64,000 nt of DNA from Lophium mytilinum (GCA_010093605.1 MU004193.1:271324-335323), one strand, 5' to 3'. Numbered from the stretch's first letter, positions 45,925-58,521 are shown. Made by a program: numbers and translations. The notes: generated from the letters alone by a model not told the origin.

Positions 45925-46720
45925 TTAGCGCATTTCCACTCCTTCCATCCCTTCAGTAATCGTCATCACCGCCGGCCCGCCCACAGATGCCTCCTTGAGC
46001 TTCCTGGCCAGGTCTTCAAATCTCCTTCGCTGCTCATCCTCTGAAGGCCCCTGGTATCCCAGCTTACTCGTCAAAGTGGACACATCCTCTCCAACCTCGT
46101 GTAGCAAAGCTCTGCCTGATTCGTCCACGCAAATCGTACGAGCAAGATGCTCGAAAAATTCCAAAACACCGTCATTCCATAGTTCATTTTGCTCTAATAT
46201 GTGAAGATGTGCTCGACCGCTTTCCGCACTCCCGTCAACCAGAGTTCATGTTCGTTCCCTTCGCCTACGCTAAGCAAGTAGAGATCGCAGAGAACGCCAA
46301 GCTTAAGAAAATTGTCGAGGCGAAAGTACTCGAACGGCTTTCCTTTCGGCCAGGCTTCCTCCGATGGATAGTTTATCTGACGAAACATGGCAAGTTGTAT
46401 GTCAGAGTTGTACAGCGGGTCAGCGACCTGATAGAGGCGCCGAAAGAGACGAGCAGGCAATCCGACGCGGTGCGCTGAATCAGACACACTTTGCTCGATT
46501 TTTGGCTCAATACAGTCAAGCACTAGCCCTCCGACATATTCTCCACATCGTGGATGCATCTTTTTATCGGGGCCACTCGTAGAATGTACGTGGATGTCGC
46601 AGGCGAGAAGGTGCGCTAAGAACGTGACGGTGTCGTCGCTCAAGGGATCTGGTAACTCGGGAATTAGTGTTTTCAAGTAGTTCTCCAGGCGGGACCCAAT
46701 CTGGTAAACACACTCGTCCG
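45925..46720 (-). pseudogene. array member f: paralogue with a 1-nt deletion
   Basis: The frame is open from about 46720 and reads TDECVYQIGSRLENYLKTLIPELPDPLSDDTVTFLAHLLACDIHVHS, then LPARLFRRLYQVADPLYNSDIQLAM, LKLGVLCDLYLLSVGEGNEHELWLTGVRKAVEHIFTY and a TAG at 46194. One nucleotide out of phase the homologous sequence continues LEQNELWNDGVLEFFEHLARTICVDESGRALLHEVGEDV and ends EGMEGVEMR at 45925. Adding one T in the TATTAG stretch would join them, so a single-base deletion in a T run is likely. There is no ATG at the 5' end; an acceptor-like ACCTAG precedes the open region, so an upstream exon may be missing. Confidence 0.65.
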
Positions 46721-47010
46721 TGTTATCCTAGGTGCATGTTTTCCATGGTATGGGTTTCTTAATGATGCTGGGGAATGATGACAACGTGGATTTCTGATGA
46801 TGGCGATCGTTGGAAAACATTAGGTGGGACAAGGGGACTTCTTATCAATCGTACGTCTCTTTGAATTGTCACCCAGAAACTTCTTGCACCTTACAGTAAA
46901 ACCAATGTTTGTGAGAAGGGAAGAAGGTGGTGTACCACCTGCGTAATTCCCTGTCGGGCCGTAACAGCTTCTGAGGCTACCTACCAGACATCACATACCG
47001 AAAACCCCTA
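46721..47010. other. intergenic region between array members f and g
   Basis: About 290 bp; nothing recognised beyond the degraded 5' end of member f. Confidence 0.3.
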
Positions 47011-47895
47011 TTACATTTCCAGTTCGTCCTTCGCCCCATAAATCGCTACGGGCTCCCCCATAGAAGCCTTCTTCATCCTTTCAAGCATTCTCTCGATCCT
47101 GCTTTCTCGTTCATTTTTGAACACCCCTTCGCAATTTATTCTTGTCGCCAAAGATACCAGATGTTCCCCGAGCTGGCGCAACAAGGTGCATCCCCCCTCG
47201 TCTATGCCAATGGTTGATGTCATATACTTGAACAAATCGATGACCCCTTCCTCCCATTCTTGAAGCCGTTCCATATAGCTGCACAAATCCGAAGCTACCT
47301 TTCGGAGAACGTTCAACCAGCTGTCATGGTCTTCCTCGTCGCCGCGGCTCAGGACGTAAAGCTCACAAGGGAATGCGACATCGCCCACACCTACAACTTC
47401 CGAGATGCCGCTATTGGTGGAGGTTTTCTTCTCGTACGTTTCAAGCTCCCGAAAATTTCGGAGAACAGCACCCAGGATATGAGGGGTGTATTCCGGTTCC
47501 GCGATTTGATAGAAGCAGCGGAAAATGCGTGCCTGAAGCTTGATTAGGGAGAGCCACAAGTCCAGGTATTGTGTGTACAGCCAGCTATCAGGCGCCATGA
47601 GTATCGTCTCTCCAATACTGAACGGGGCCTTGTCACCATCGGGGTCGTCCTCCTCTCGGTCCTCTCCGCTCTTGGCGTACAGATGTAAGTCACCAGCAAT
47701 CAGAGCGGCGAGGAGATTGACCGCGTCATCGCTCACAGTCATAAGGCCCTCCCACGTAGGATTAACGAGCTGTGGGAGTAGTGTTTCCATGTAGTTCTGG
47801 ATCCGGATTTCCATCGTGAGTAGGCACTCATATGTTGGCGAGAGATGGGTTTCTCTCCATCTTATGTATCTTGGAGGGCTGGGTTGTGGGTCCAT
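47011..47895 (-). CDS. array member g: helical paralogue, 294 aa
   Basis: An intact ORF from ATG 47895, the longest member. Landmarks: TYECLLTMEIRIQNYMETLLPQLV, MTVSDDAVNLLAALIAGDLHLYAKSG (about 50-77), SLIKLQARIFRCFYQIAEPEYTPHILGAVLRNFRELE, VAFPCELYVLSRGDEEDHDSWLNVLRKVASDLCSYMERL, DLFKYMTSTIGIDEGGCTLLRQLGEHL, RIERMLERMKKASMG, and tail AIYGAKDELEM. The central ExDDPDGDKAP loop is acidic. No catalytic residues or known domain are evident. It shares with member f the YE/DEC...Q(N/E)YM/L start. Confidence 0.75.
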   Translation of the reverse strand: MDPQPSPPRYIRWRETHLSPTYECLLTMEIRIQNYMETLLPQLVNPTWEGLMTVSDDAVNLLAALIAGDLHLYAKSGEDREEDDPDGDKAPFSIGETILMAPDSWLYTQYLDLWLSLIKLQARIFRCFYQIAEPEYTPHILGAVLRNFRELETYEKKTSTNSGISEVVGVGDVAFPCELYVLSRGDEEDHDSWLNVLRKVASDLCSYMERLQEWEEGVIDLFKYMTSTIGIDEGGCTLLRQLGEHLVSLATRINCEGVFKNERESRIERMLERMKKASMGEPVAIYGAKDELEM

Positions 47896-48167
47896 GACGA
47901 CGTGAAATGCTGTTGGAGAAGATGATGTTAAAATCTGAGACGCAGCGCATGGCCATAGTTTTTATAGAGGCGGGCGTTTCTTTGAGCTCTGGCCTAGAAG
48001 CTTCGTGCTGCCTTTAGTAAGACCTCCGTTTGTTAACATACCTTCAGAATCAAGCGGATTTGCTGTTTCCAAGGATTCTTCCTTTACGATAAGAACGCAC
48101 TGCTCACCTCTTACATGCTGCAAAAACCTCCACCTCCACAACCTCAAATCATTCCCTTTACGCCATC
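47896..48167. promoter_or_regulatory. divergent promoter region between array members g and h
   Basis: 272 bp between the start codons of the minus-strand member g and the plus-strand member h. A TATA-like TTTTTATAGAGG lies near 47957-47968, placed for transcription of g. Confidence 0.3.
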
Positions 48168-48941
48168 ATGTCCCGAGCATCGGAGACCCTCCCCGACCTT
48201 GAATCCCGCCTCGAAAGCCTCTCACCATATCTCCCAAAGCTCCTATGGAATGCCCATCAAGACGTCCTGCAATTCCACGCCCGCCTGCTTGCGCTAGACA
48301 TAACCCTCCACTCGACGCCAGACCGGCACAAGGGCGCCTTCAAGGTGGGGCAGACAGTCGTTCATGGCGCTTCTCTACCTATGCTCGGGAAAGATGAGAT
48401 GGTCAAGTGGGCAAAGATCTGCGCTCAGCACTTTCGATATCTGTATGGCGAGGTTGATCAGGACTTTAGGGAGGACGTGTGCCGAGGGATGATCGATTTG
48501 TTGCAGCAAGTCGAGCACAAAGGTCCGATATGGATTACTCATGGAATCATGATTATGCTTTGCGAATTATACGTCCTCGCTGATAATCTCGACGACAGCC
48601 TGGATCGGAGCATCTGGCTTGACGGAATGCGGAAGGTGGGAGTGGGATTGTGTAAATGGACTGATGGAGCGGGGGAATGGAACGATGAAGCTCTAGATCT
48701 GCTCTATTACGTCGAGTTTACGTTGGGATGTAAGATGGGGGAGCAGAGGGAGGTGCGGGCGTTGTTGTTTGAACTTCTGGAACGGCTGAGGAGGCTGGCG
48801 CAGACGTTGCCGGTACCAAGAGATGCAGACTTGGTGATGAAGATCCAAGAGAGGTTGGACGAAATGCAGAAGGTGCATAAAGTGATGGACCAGGCGGAGA
48901 TGAATGAGGTGACTGCTGCTTTGCGGGATGTTGGGATTTGA
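48168..48941 (+). CDS. array member h: helical paralogue, 257 aa, opposite strand
   Basis: An intact ORF from ATG 48168, the only member on the plus strand. Landmarks: LPDLESRLESLSPYLPKLLWNAHQDVLQFHARLLALDITLHS (8-50), MVKWAKICAQHFRYLYGEVDQDFREDVCRGM, ITHGIMIMLCELYVLADNLDDSLDRSIWLDGMRKVGVGLCKW, WNDEALDLLYYVEFTLGCKMGEQREVRALLFELLERLRRL, a heptad-rich C-terminal helix (MKIQERLDEMQKVHKVMD) and tail EVTAALRDVGI. It most resembles member b in its WAKxCAxxF and FRED blocks. Function unknown. Confidence 0.75.
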   Translation: MSRASETLPDLESRLESLSPYLPKLLWNAHQDVLQFHARLLALDITLHSTPDRHKGAFKVGQTVVHGASLPMLGKDEMVKWAKICAQHFRYLYGEVDQDFREDVCRGMIDLLQQVEHKGPIWITHGIMIMLCELYVLADNLDDSLDRSIWLDGMRKVGVGLCKWTDGAGEWNDEALDLLYYVEFTLGCKMGEQREVRALLFELLERLRRLAQTLPVPRDADLVMKIQERLDEMQKVHKVMDQAEMNEVTAALRDVGI

Positions 48942-49440
48942 TCTGTGTGACGGGGAGAGTTTAGATATGCGAGCCTGATGACTTTCTAATGCCGGGATGC
49001 TTTGGACTCCCTAGAAGAACTAAGATCTCGCCGTTGTGAAAGCTCCCTATGCAGTAATTAGGAAATGTATTGTCTTGGTGTTGGTGAGAGGAAGCTAGCT
49101 GGGCCTGTAAGACGGAAGAATATACATGGAAGCTGCTGATTAAGCCACTACACAGGAAAGGGTCAACACCGTCTCATGACCTCCATAGATTTTGGGCGAG
49201 CCTACTCGTAGCCCCCCTTTTCACTCGTCGCAGCCCCCCTTTTCACTCCGTGTAGCCCCCCCTACAATAGGTTTAGCGCCGGCCCGTATGAATGATGTTC
49301 CTCCAACCAAACTCACTTACTTAGCTCTAGATTGCCTTGCACGCCAAGCTCACCAGATATAGAGGTGGTTACGGGCTCATGCACGCTACTAGCTCGTGCA
49401 CGGTTTCTTTTAACCGCAACACTAGATTTTAGCACTCTAA
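48942..49440. other. boundary between gene space and the AT-rich transposon block
   Basis: Normal composition. At 49208-49265 a 22-bp unit TAGCCCCCCTTTTCACTCGT-like is repeated about 2.5 times (starts about 49209, 49231, 49253). Composition changes sharply at about 49440. Confidence 0.5.
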
Positions 49441-49915
49441 TAGAATTAGCTAATATTTTAGTAGTAGATATTTCTAGGCTTATAATTTAGTAATTTTAAA
49501 GAATTATATAAAAATATCCATTCTCTATAAACTTATTAAAGATTTAATAAATTTATTTAAAAGTAGTATTTCTTTAATATTAATATATAATATTAATAAT
49601 ATAAGAAAAAACTCTACTCTATAGCTTATTATATAGTATAAAAGCTATTAAAAACTTTTTATAAAATAATAGTAAATAAAAGTATAGTAAAACTACTATA
49701 TTTTATAAATACTATTTAAAACTACTTATTTATAGAATATTATAGTAGTCTTTAATCTAGAAAGCTATACTATACTTCTATAATATAAAGTAAAGTATAT
49801 ATTCTATATACTTAGATTAAAGAAGTAATTTATATTTCTTTAGTACTATTATATTATTATTAAAAGATTTTAGTTTTAATTAGGTTTATAGCTAAGAAAA
49901 AGGTTATATTACTAT
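49440..49915. other. RIP-mutated AT-rich sequence, unidentified
   Basis: Almost entirely A/T with TA-rich strings. CpA and TpG are nearly absent. No domain legible; probably the degraded end of a transposon. Confidence 0.5.
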
Positions 49916-51170
49916 TAATAAGGTTGCGTAGAGAGAAGAGAGGCTCTAGCTATAGGCCTGCTACGTAGTAGAGTACACGCCGGTAGAACTCTAGGCGCCG
50001 GTAGAACTCTAGATACTAGAAGAACCCTTAGTCTAGAGATTATATAATATCTATATATATAATAACCTCTAACCTTAATAACTACTAAAAGAATACTAAG
50101 AAATAATATAATATATACCCTCTCTTTTTAAAAACTAAGCTTCTATAAGAACTTATAGAAAGACTTACTATTAAACTTATATATTAGATAGCTAATATAG
50201 GTATAGCTCTATATATAGATAGAGTATACTAATAAAATTATATAGATAGATATTCTTAGTTAAATTAATTCTACTATCTAATAATAGCGTAGAATCTTAG
50301 GTTATACTAGACTATTATAATAATATAGTAATATTCTAGAGGTTTTATTATATAGGTAGAGTCTAGTTCTTTAGTTTAATAAAGTAAGTAGATAGTTTAG
50401 GTTTCTATAGGCTATAATAATAGAAGTTAAAAACTTTATAAAGGTAGCCTTTAAAGTTTCTAGATAGTTACTAGAATCTATATAGTTATATACTACTAAT
50501 ATAATAAACTTTATACTATATATTATTATTCTTAACGCGTAAGTTAATAATTTAAGTAACTATAAACTCTTCTATAGATTTATTATTATCTTTATACTAG
50601 ATTAGCTCTAGTAGTAGTATAGATTCTAGCTAATTCTAGCCTTTAATAGGCTTAGAAGTATCTAGCTATAGTAAGAAAGAATAGAAGATATTATAGATCT
50701 TAGTATTAGATAGTAGGTCTAATTAGAAAGCTACGCCCTAATTAATAACCTTATTAACGCGGAAGGGGCCTATAAACTTATTATTAAGCGCCTTCTTAGC
50801 GCGGTCTAGTTTAATATTTTTAGTATTAAGCTAGACTATATTATTAATATATATATCCGCTACTATATTATAATAATAGTTAGCTTAGTAAGCCTATTTT
50901 TTCTAGGCCTATATAATATAGTTTTATAGATATACTTTAATATTCTTAAGGTATTAGGCTATATTATTAGATAGCTTATATTTAATTTTCTTATTCTTAG
51001 ATATTTTCTTATCTTTAACTATAAATAGCTCTAGTTCTAAGCGTAGAGTATATCTATAATTAGTAAAGAATAGTAATAGTTCTATTATAGCTAAGATATA
51101 AGTATTAGCTACTAGTTCTATAGAGAGTAATAGGTTATACTAATTATTCTATATATAGTTAATATAGGCT
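49916..51170 (-). mobile_element. 3' part of an older chromovirus (Ty3/gypsy), RIP-mutated
   Basis: On the minus strand, despite stops, I can read an integrase C-terminal GPF/Y module (KFIGPFRVNKVI ... IYNIFYSFLL) near 50660-50830 and, after it, a chromodomain-like segment (FIVT*IINLRVKNNNI*YKVYY ... SNYLETLKA) near 50440-50580. The integrase core continues up to 51170, where it is interrupted by the nested element, and resumes at 59218. The left limit (about 49916) is a guess; no LTR pair lies in the window. Confidence 0.7.
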
Positions 51171-51417
51171 TATTATAGTTATAGTATAGAGGAGCTTAGT
51201 AGTATAAGGTAACTAGATAGGTTAATTTTAAGAGGTTATATAAGAAGTAGAAAGAAAGGCTTCTAGAAAAAAACTATATATATAGAGGAGAGAGGCGCGT
51301 AGGCGCTAGGCGGGCTAGTATATAGGCGGCGCGAGGTAGTATAATAGGTATAGAGGTAGAAGGTAGAAGGCCGGTAATAGGTAAATATATAACTAGAGAA
51401 TAGGGCGTAATCTATTA
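51171..51417 (-). repeat. left (3') LTR of the nested gypsy element
   Basis: 247 bp matching 58971-59217 in length and order, including GAGGAGAGAGGCGCGTAGGC and GGTAAATATATAACTAGAGAA. Confidence 0.88.
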
Positions 51418-53582
51418 TACTACCCCCCCGTTTAAGAACGCTAGTAGGAAAAGAAAAGAAAAGAAAAAGAGAAAAGAAAATAGTATTATAGGCCGTGTCG
51501 GGTTTAAATATAAGAGTGTAGTTATCTAGTGTAGTAAATTATATAGCATAGTTTAGCTAATTATTAGTTATATACTAATATATAAGAAGCTAGTATACTT
51601 AAGGTATTACTTATAAGGGCTTTTCTATTATAATAGCTTAGCCTACTTTATATAGCTAAGGATTCTAATCTTATTATAGTTATTATATATAAAGTTATAA
51701 TAAACTATATAAGGCTATTATTAATTATAGTATATAGGTATAGTAAGGTAATTATATAAAGATAAGAATATAGCTTAGTATAGAGTAATTATAATTATAA
51801 ATAGTTAGTAGTAAAATTATTAGTAGTATTATTATTATTAGCAAGGCGCGCGCGCTAATTATTATTAGGTTTAAAGTCTAGATAAGGACTATTAGCGTCT
51901 AGGTTAAGGTTGTAGAATTTACTAATAAGGTCTACGGCCTTAGGTATAAACTATTTCTATAGTTACTATTTCTATAGTGCAGTGTAGCCTTTATAAAGTT
52001 CTTTATATTTAAAGTAGTAGCGTCCTTTTAGTCCGCGGCCGCGCTAGCGGCTATTAATAATACGCGTAATTAGGTATTATTTAATAGATTTAGAGGTAAT
52101 AGAGTTAATTACCTAGATAGAAGGTAGCAGTAGCTAGCGTTAGCCTAGTAGTAGACGGGACCTATCTAGGTAGAGAAGGTATAGGTAGAAAATAGGGTAT
52201 ATTTAAAAGCCTTTAAGACTTATATTTATAAAGTTAAGTTAGAAGGCGTAACTATTATTAATAATCTTAGTAATATAGAAGGGGCCTAGGTTCTTATAGT
52301 TAAGTAATTTATTTAGTTGCATAGTTTTAACGTTTCGGGCGTTAAGCTATACCTAGTTATTAACTTAGAGCTTTAGCGGGGGATTATAGTACTAATTAGT
52401 ATAGTCTACTTATTTAGTTTAGGCCTATATTATTATAGTCTTATATTTATTTAGAATATTCTTTATCTAGTTAATATATTTATTACCTTTAAGCTAATAG
52501 TAATAGATAGTAGCGTTAGTACTAAGAGCAGGCATAGGTAGAGGTTTAGGTGCGGTGTTATTTATTACACTAGGTAGAGGCTTAAGGCTAGAACGCGGGT
52601 AAAAACCCTTATTAATAAAGAATAGCGTTATTATAGTAGAAGTATTAACTTAGTTATTTACTAAGAATTCTCTAATAGGCAAGTAGTTAATCTAGTTATT
52701 CTAGCGGTAGTTAATAAATTGCCTAAGGTAGGCCTTTATAACGGCGTTTATATTTTCTATTTATCTATTAGTTTTAGGGTGGGCGGCTATAGAAATATTC
52801 TAATAGATACTAATACGCTTATAAATATATTTCTAAATATCTAAAATAAATTATAGGTTGCAATTACTAATAATAATACAGGGGAGGCTATAGAGGTAGT
52901 AGATCTTATAAAGAAAGGCGTTAATAATATTATAGATAGAGGTGCCGCTTATAGAAATATAGTAATATTCTTTACTTACGCGGCAGATAATAATAAGAAT
53001 CTTAGTATAGACTTAGCTATTATACTTATAGAGAGAAAGCTCTATAATAAAGTCTATAGTAATATTAGTCTAGCGCTATTCTAGTATATTAAGTAAATAT
53101 AGAAGACCTTATTTTTTATTATAGAAGGCCTTTAACCGTTTATAACTATAGTAGGCGCTAGTATAGTCTTTAACTAAATTATATATACCTAGCTAGAAGT
53201 AGTAATATTAGATAAGTTTATATATACTATACTTTTCCGGGTATCTACTAATAGTAGTATTATAGGTAAGCTATAAGAGCTTAAAATATAAGTTATTATA
53301 CGCAGGGATATATAACTAGCTGTAATAGTATAATTAATTACAATAGATTTTAAATTCTAAGATATCTAGATTACTAATAATATTACGTAGAGATTAAGGG
53401 AGTGCGCGCTTACTATTATATATAAGGGTAATAAGTTTATAGAATATAGAGTTAAAAAGTAGTTTAGGTAGCTAGCTAGAGTAGCCTTTATTAAATAGAT
53501 TAGTAAGTATACGTTATTAAACTAGATTAGGTTCTACATAAAGATTATTATTATTCTTAAAAGAGTTAACTATAAGAGAAGA

Positions 53583-53630
53583 ATTAGGGTTAGAGTTAGG
53601 GTTAGAGTTAGAGTTAGGGTTAGGGTTAAT
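53583..53630 (+). repeat. interstitial telomere-like TTAGGG/TTAGAG tract
   Basis: Seven to eight consecutive 6-bp units of TTAGGG or TTAGAG inside the nested gypsy element. TTAGGG is the usual fungal telomere repeat; the GAG units fit a G-to-A change. Confidence 0.75.
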
Positions 53631-56600
53631 ATTATTATTGCGCGCGTGGCTGCGCAGTATTGCAGGTGCAAGAAGAAATTAAGAGTATATCTTTAATAGT
53701 AGTAACTCTATAGTTAGTAATAGGTCTAACTCTTTATAGTAAGGCACTAGCCTAATTAGATTTAGCGTGCGGCCTAGGCCGTTATTAGATAAGCTTAAGT
53801 TAATATTTAGTAAATGCGTTAGTGCAATACCTAGGCCTAAGTTATAAGATTTAAGGACTATTTAGTATTAAAATTAATTGCGGGGATTATCTAAATTAGT
53901 AGAAAGGTCTTATAATCTTCTTATAAGGCTATCTAGTTTTCCTCTAAGAATACTAGGTTAATAGATAATCTTAAAGTTAAATCTAGTAAGAAACCTAGCC
54001 TAGCGGGCTTAGCAATAATTAAGATATTTAGTTAATATAAAATACTTAAAATTGCAGTAATCTATAAGTATATCTATAGGGTTATCTAAATTAGTACTTA
54101 CTAGTTTAGGGCGCTATTTCTTAAAGGCTTTAACTATAGTAAGTAGTTTCTTATTATAGATTTTATAGTTACATTCCTAAGGGCTTATTTTAGATAAGAA
54201 GAAGGCGATAGGGTAGAGTAGACCGTCCTCTCCTATCTAAGATATAACGCCGGTAATAACGTAGTTAGAAGCGTCTATTTTAATGTAGACCTTCTTACTA
54301 TATTAAAAGTAGCGTAGAATAAATGCAGTAGTAAACGCTATTTTAAGTGCTTAGAATACTTATTTATATTCTCTATTCTAGATAAATTAAGCTTTAAGCT
54401 TTATCTTCTTTCTATCTATTAATTTTATTATAGATATAAGTAGTAATACTATCTAGAAGAATATATATATAAAATATTAGTAGAAATTAGTAAATTCTAT
54501 AAAGGCTTATACATCGCGTAGGCATATAGAAGTCTTTTAATTAATAATAGCGGTAACCTTATCTATATTTATATAGACGCCCCCTATTATAATAATAAGG
54601 CCTAAGTATTTAATCTTAGTCTTATTAAATTTGTATTTAGTAAAGTTATAGTTAAGGCTAGCTTTATTAAGCCTTTCTAGTATCTTTATAATAGGCTCTT
54701 TATATTCTTTCTTAGTACTATTTATATAGACTAGAACGTTATCTATATAGGCTAAATAGAAATTATCTAGGTAGTTATATAGTATCTAATTAATAAAGAA
54801 TTAGAATTATCTAGAGCCTTCTATAACGCTAAAAAGTATAATAATAGATTTATACTGTCCCTATTATATAGAGAAGGCTATAAGATCTATATCTTCTTCC
54901 CGCATTTAAATTTAATTAAACGTGGAAATAACATCTAGTTTAGAATACTATTTAGCGTTACTAAGCTTTTAGAGTATTTCTTAGATAAGTAGTAGTAGGT
55001 ATCTTATCTTAACTATTATAGCGTTAACAGCCCTATAATTAATGCAGAAATAAACGCCCCCTCTAGGCTTCTAGATAAGAAGTATAGGAGAGAATATAGA
55101 GAATTATAACTTATAGATAAACCCTTTATTAAGGTTATTATTAATCTATTTCTTTATAACTTTAAGTTCTTTCTTTAATATAGCGTAGGGCCGGGCCTTA
55201 GGCAGTCTACCGGCTCCTTCTATTAGATTAATTTTGTAATTAATTCCGGGTTAGTATAGTAGAAGTATATTAGCCTCTACTTAGTTAAATATATAAATAT
55301 AGCGGCGTAGCCGTTTTAAAAGCTATTATTCTATCTCTTCTTAGAAGAGGTGCTTTTTAGTATACATAAACTTATTAATATCTTTAGCTAATATTTTACG
55401 CGCTTTAAGCGGAATATTATTACCTATATAAAATGCAATAACCTAAAGTCTATTACAGGTAATAATAAAGTCTTTATTTTTATTTTCTAATACTTTAAGA
55501 ATGTATTATAGAATTTATTTAAGTTTCTATTCTTTTTACTTAGAAATAGACGCTATGCGTATATAGGCGTCTGCACTAGTAGGTCTCTAATTAGTAGCGT
55601 TATAATTAGCGTATTTATTTAGTATATTTTTAGGGCGTATACTATTAGCCTATATAGTAATAGAATTATAGTTAAAATAGTATATGCAATTCTAGTAGGG
55701 CTCGCAGTAAGATTATATAAAGTCTAGGCGTTCTACTTTCTAGTTAATAGCTAGATTATATTCCTAGAGCTAGTTAAGGCCTATAATAATATTATAGTCT
55801 TCTAGATTAGTAATATAAGCCTAGTAGCGGCTCTAATAGCTATTTATATCTATACTAAGGAGGGCTTTATATATTACTTTTTAGGTAATAGCTAATCTAT
55901 TAGCTAGTTTAAGAACTTAGGCTTTCTTAAGGGGTTTTAAAGGTAAATTTACTAGGTACGCGAACTTAGTACTAGTAAATAAATTAGTGGCTCTATAATT
56001 AAGATAAGAATTAATTTTTATTATTTCTATAGGTTATTCTTTCTTATAGGTTTATACTATTGCTAAAAGAACTATATTATTTACCTACTTAATGTTAAAT
56101 TCTCTATCTTTATTTTAAAATAGTTTCTATTAAGCTTTACTAAGAGAGGCTGCTAAAATAATAAGCCGTCTATACTAAAGATTCTATATAACTAAGTTCT
56201 TATTATATTATAGACCGCAACTATAGTCTATAACCTTACTTTTCCCTTAAAACCCTTACCTTTAGAGTAATTAAAGCCGCGTTTATTATTAAGGGTTTTA
56301 TAGTTATTAAAACTATTATTATTATTCTTATCTAAGAGTTCTTTAACGCGGGCGGCATAATTATTAAGGCGGGGTGCTAAGAATAAATCTATCTAATAAG
56401 TAGTAAAGCCTAGTTTATTAAGTTAGTTTATAGAATAGTATAGGTTTCGCGTAAAGTACTTTAGAAGATAGTAGTAGAAGTATTTACTATCTTTTATAAG
56501 CGCTTCTCTATCGCCTTTATAAAGCTTATTAGGGGGTACCTAGTTAAAAAAAGGGGTAATCTTAATATTATCTTAGGCTATAGAGATAGTAGCTACAATT

Positions 56601-58521
56601 AAAGAGCGTAGAGTATAGGTGCGGTCGCGATTATAATTATAGTTATAATAATTACTATCGCGGTAATTATAGTTATTATAGTTACAACTATTATAATTAA
56701 AGTCTTAGAGCTAGTTATAGTTAAAGTTTCTAAAGCTATAGTTATTAGGTTGCGCGTTTTTATTAATACTATTATTGCGGAGCTATTTACGTGCAGCGTT
56801 AATATACTATAGGCTAGTAGTAAAGCCTTTACCTAAAATAGCGCTAGTAATAATATCTAGGCGGAGTTTCTACTTAAGGTTATAGACGTTATTATAGCCT
56901 CTATAGCCTAGAAGGTAGATTATATATAATTTTATTAGTTTCTATATATAGTTAGGTATTATACTATTTATCTAGATAAGCTTATAAAGCTTATTCTTAG
57001 TAGTACTAATTTTATTAGAATTATTATATTAGAAGTCTAAGAATGTAATAGCTTTCTAGATAGTAAGAAATAGTTAATAGCTATCTTACTAGGCGCGGAA
57101 GCCCTTAAGGGGTATACCTATAAGATACTTACTAAAGTAGATAAGGTATAAGGGTTTACTAGATCTTATAGCGTAGCTACTATAGTTAACTTTATTTAGG
57201 AATCTATAATAGAACTTAGAGTACTTATTCTTATTACCTCTAAACTTATCTAGATGCGGCTAGAACTTATCTTCTATATAGGGGACTCTATTTAGAGTAA
57301 TACTAAGGTTTTAATAATCTTTAGATATCTTAATATAGAGGTCTTAGTAATAGTAATAGGGATAGCTTACATTTTATAAATATAAGTGTAAGTATAAGTA
57401 TAAGTATTAATAAAAGTAATACTTATAGGAGCGGTTATAATAATAAGATAGGCTACGCGTATAGTTACGGCGATAAGGGGGGCTTCTATTATTAGAGGAG
57501 AATAGACTAGAGTTATAGTAACCGCGTATATACTCTATAGTATAATAAGCTTAATTATTATTACTTATATATTTTATAGTGTAGTAAGGTTAATTAGTAT
57601 TATAGCCTACTAAGGGGCTATTATTAGCTTAAGCTTCTTCTAATTTAATTACTCTATTAAGAGAGGCTAGTAGATCTTTAGCTGCTGCAGTAATAGGGTT
57701 AACAGGTAGTAGAGGTATAATAGAATAGGCTAGATAGGGCACTACTAGGAGTATTAGTATAGGGGGGCCTTATATAGTTAGCGCAGTTATAAGAGTGCGC
57801 TAAAGAGTCTATAGTATTTTAATCTTATTTTCTAGAGTAGTAAGGCGCGTATTATATTTATACTTATTCTTAGCTATCTAAGTAAGGTTAGCTATAAGGT
57901 ATTTAATAATTTTTCCTTGCTCTATAGACTACTTATTAGCTTAGATATAGTTTTTTTACTAGGCTTTAATATCTACTTTAAGAGAAGCAATTATCTCTTT
58001 ATAAGTATAGAGTTTATTTTTATATTCTTCTAGTTTAGTTTTAATATTAAGTAGGCGTTTAAGTTTCTTATACGCGGCCTTTAACTTATTATTCTTCTTA
58101 TTATATTTCTTCTTAAGAACTCTAATCTTGTTCTAGAGGTTGCGCTATACTTTCTAGTTATTCTTGCGTGTTTACTAGAGGATTTTAGTTATAGCTTAAT
58201 AGCTTCTAAGAATATAGAAGAAGTAAATAGAGTTAGCTTAGACTTATATAAGAAAGTTCTAAGAGTCTATAATCTTAATTAAGCTATTAAACTATTTATT
58301 ACCGGGCAGAAGTAAATAGTCTAGAAACTTAGTAACATTATTAATAGAGTTAAAAAACGTGCCTAGGTTACAGCTATAGCTAGAAGTATAGTACTTAATA
58401 ATAGAGCTATAGATTATTAGGTCTAGAGTATATATAGAGTTATTAATATAATTATCTTTAGTAGCGTCTTTATCTTAGGTAAACTAATTCTCTTTCTCTT
58501 AGGTTAGCTAATAGGTTAGCT

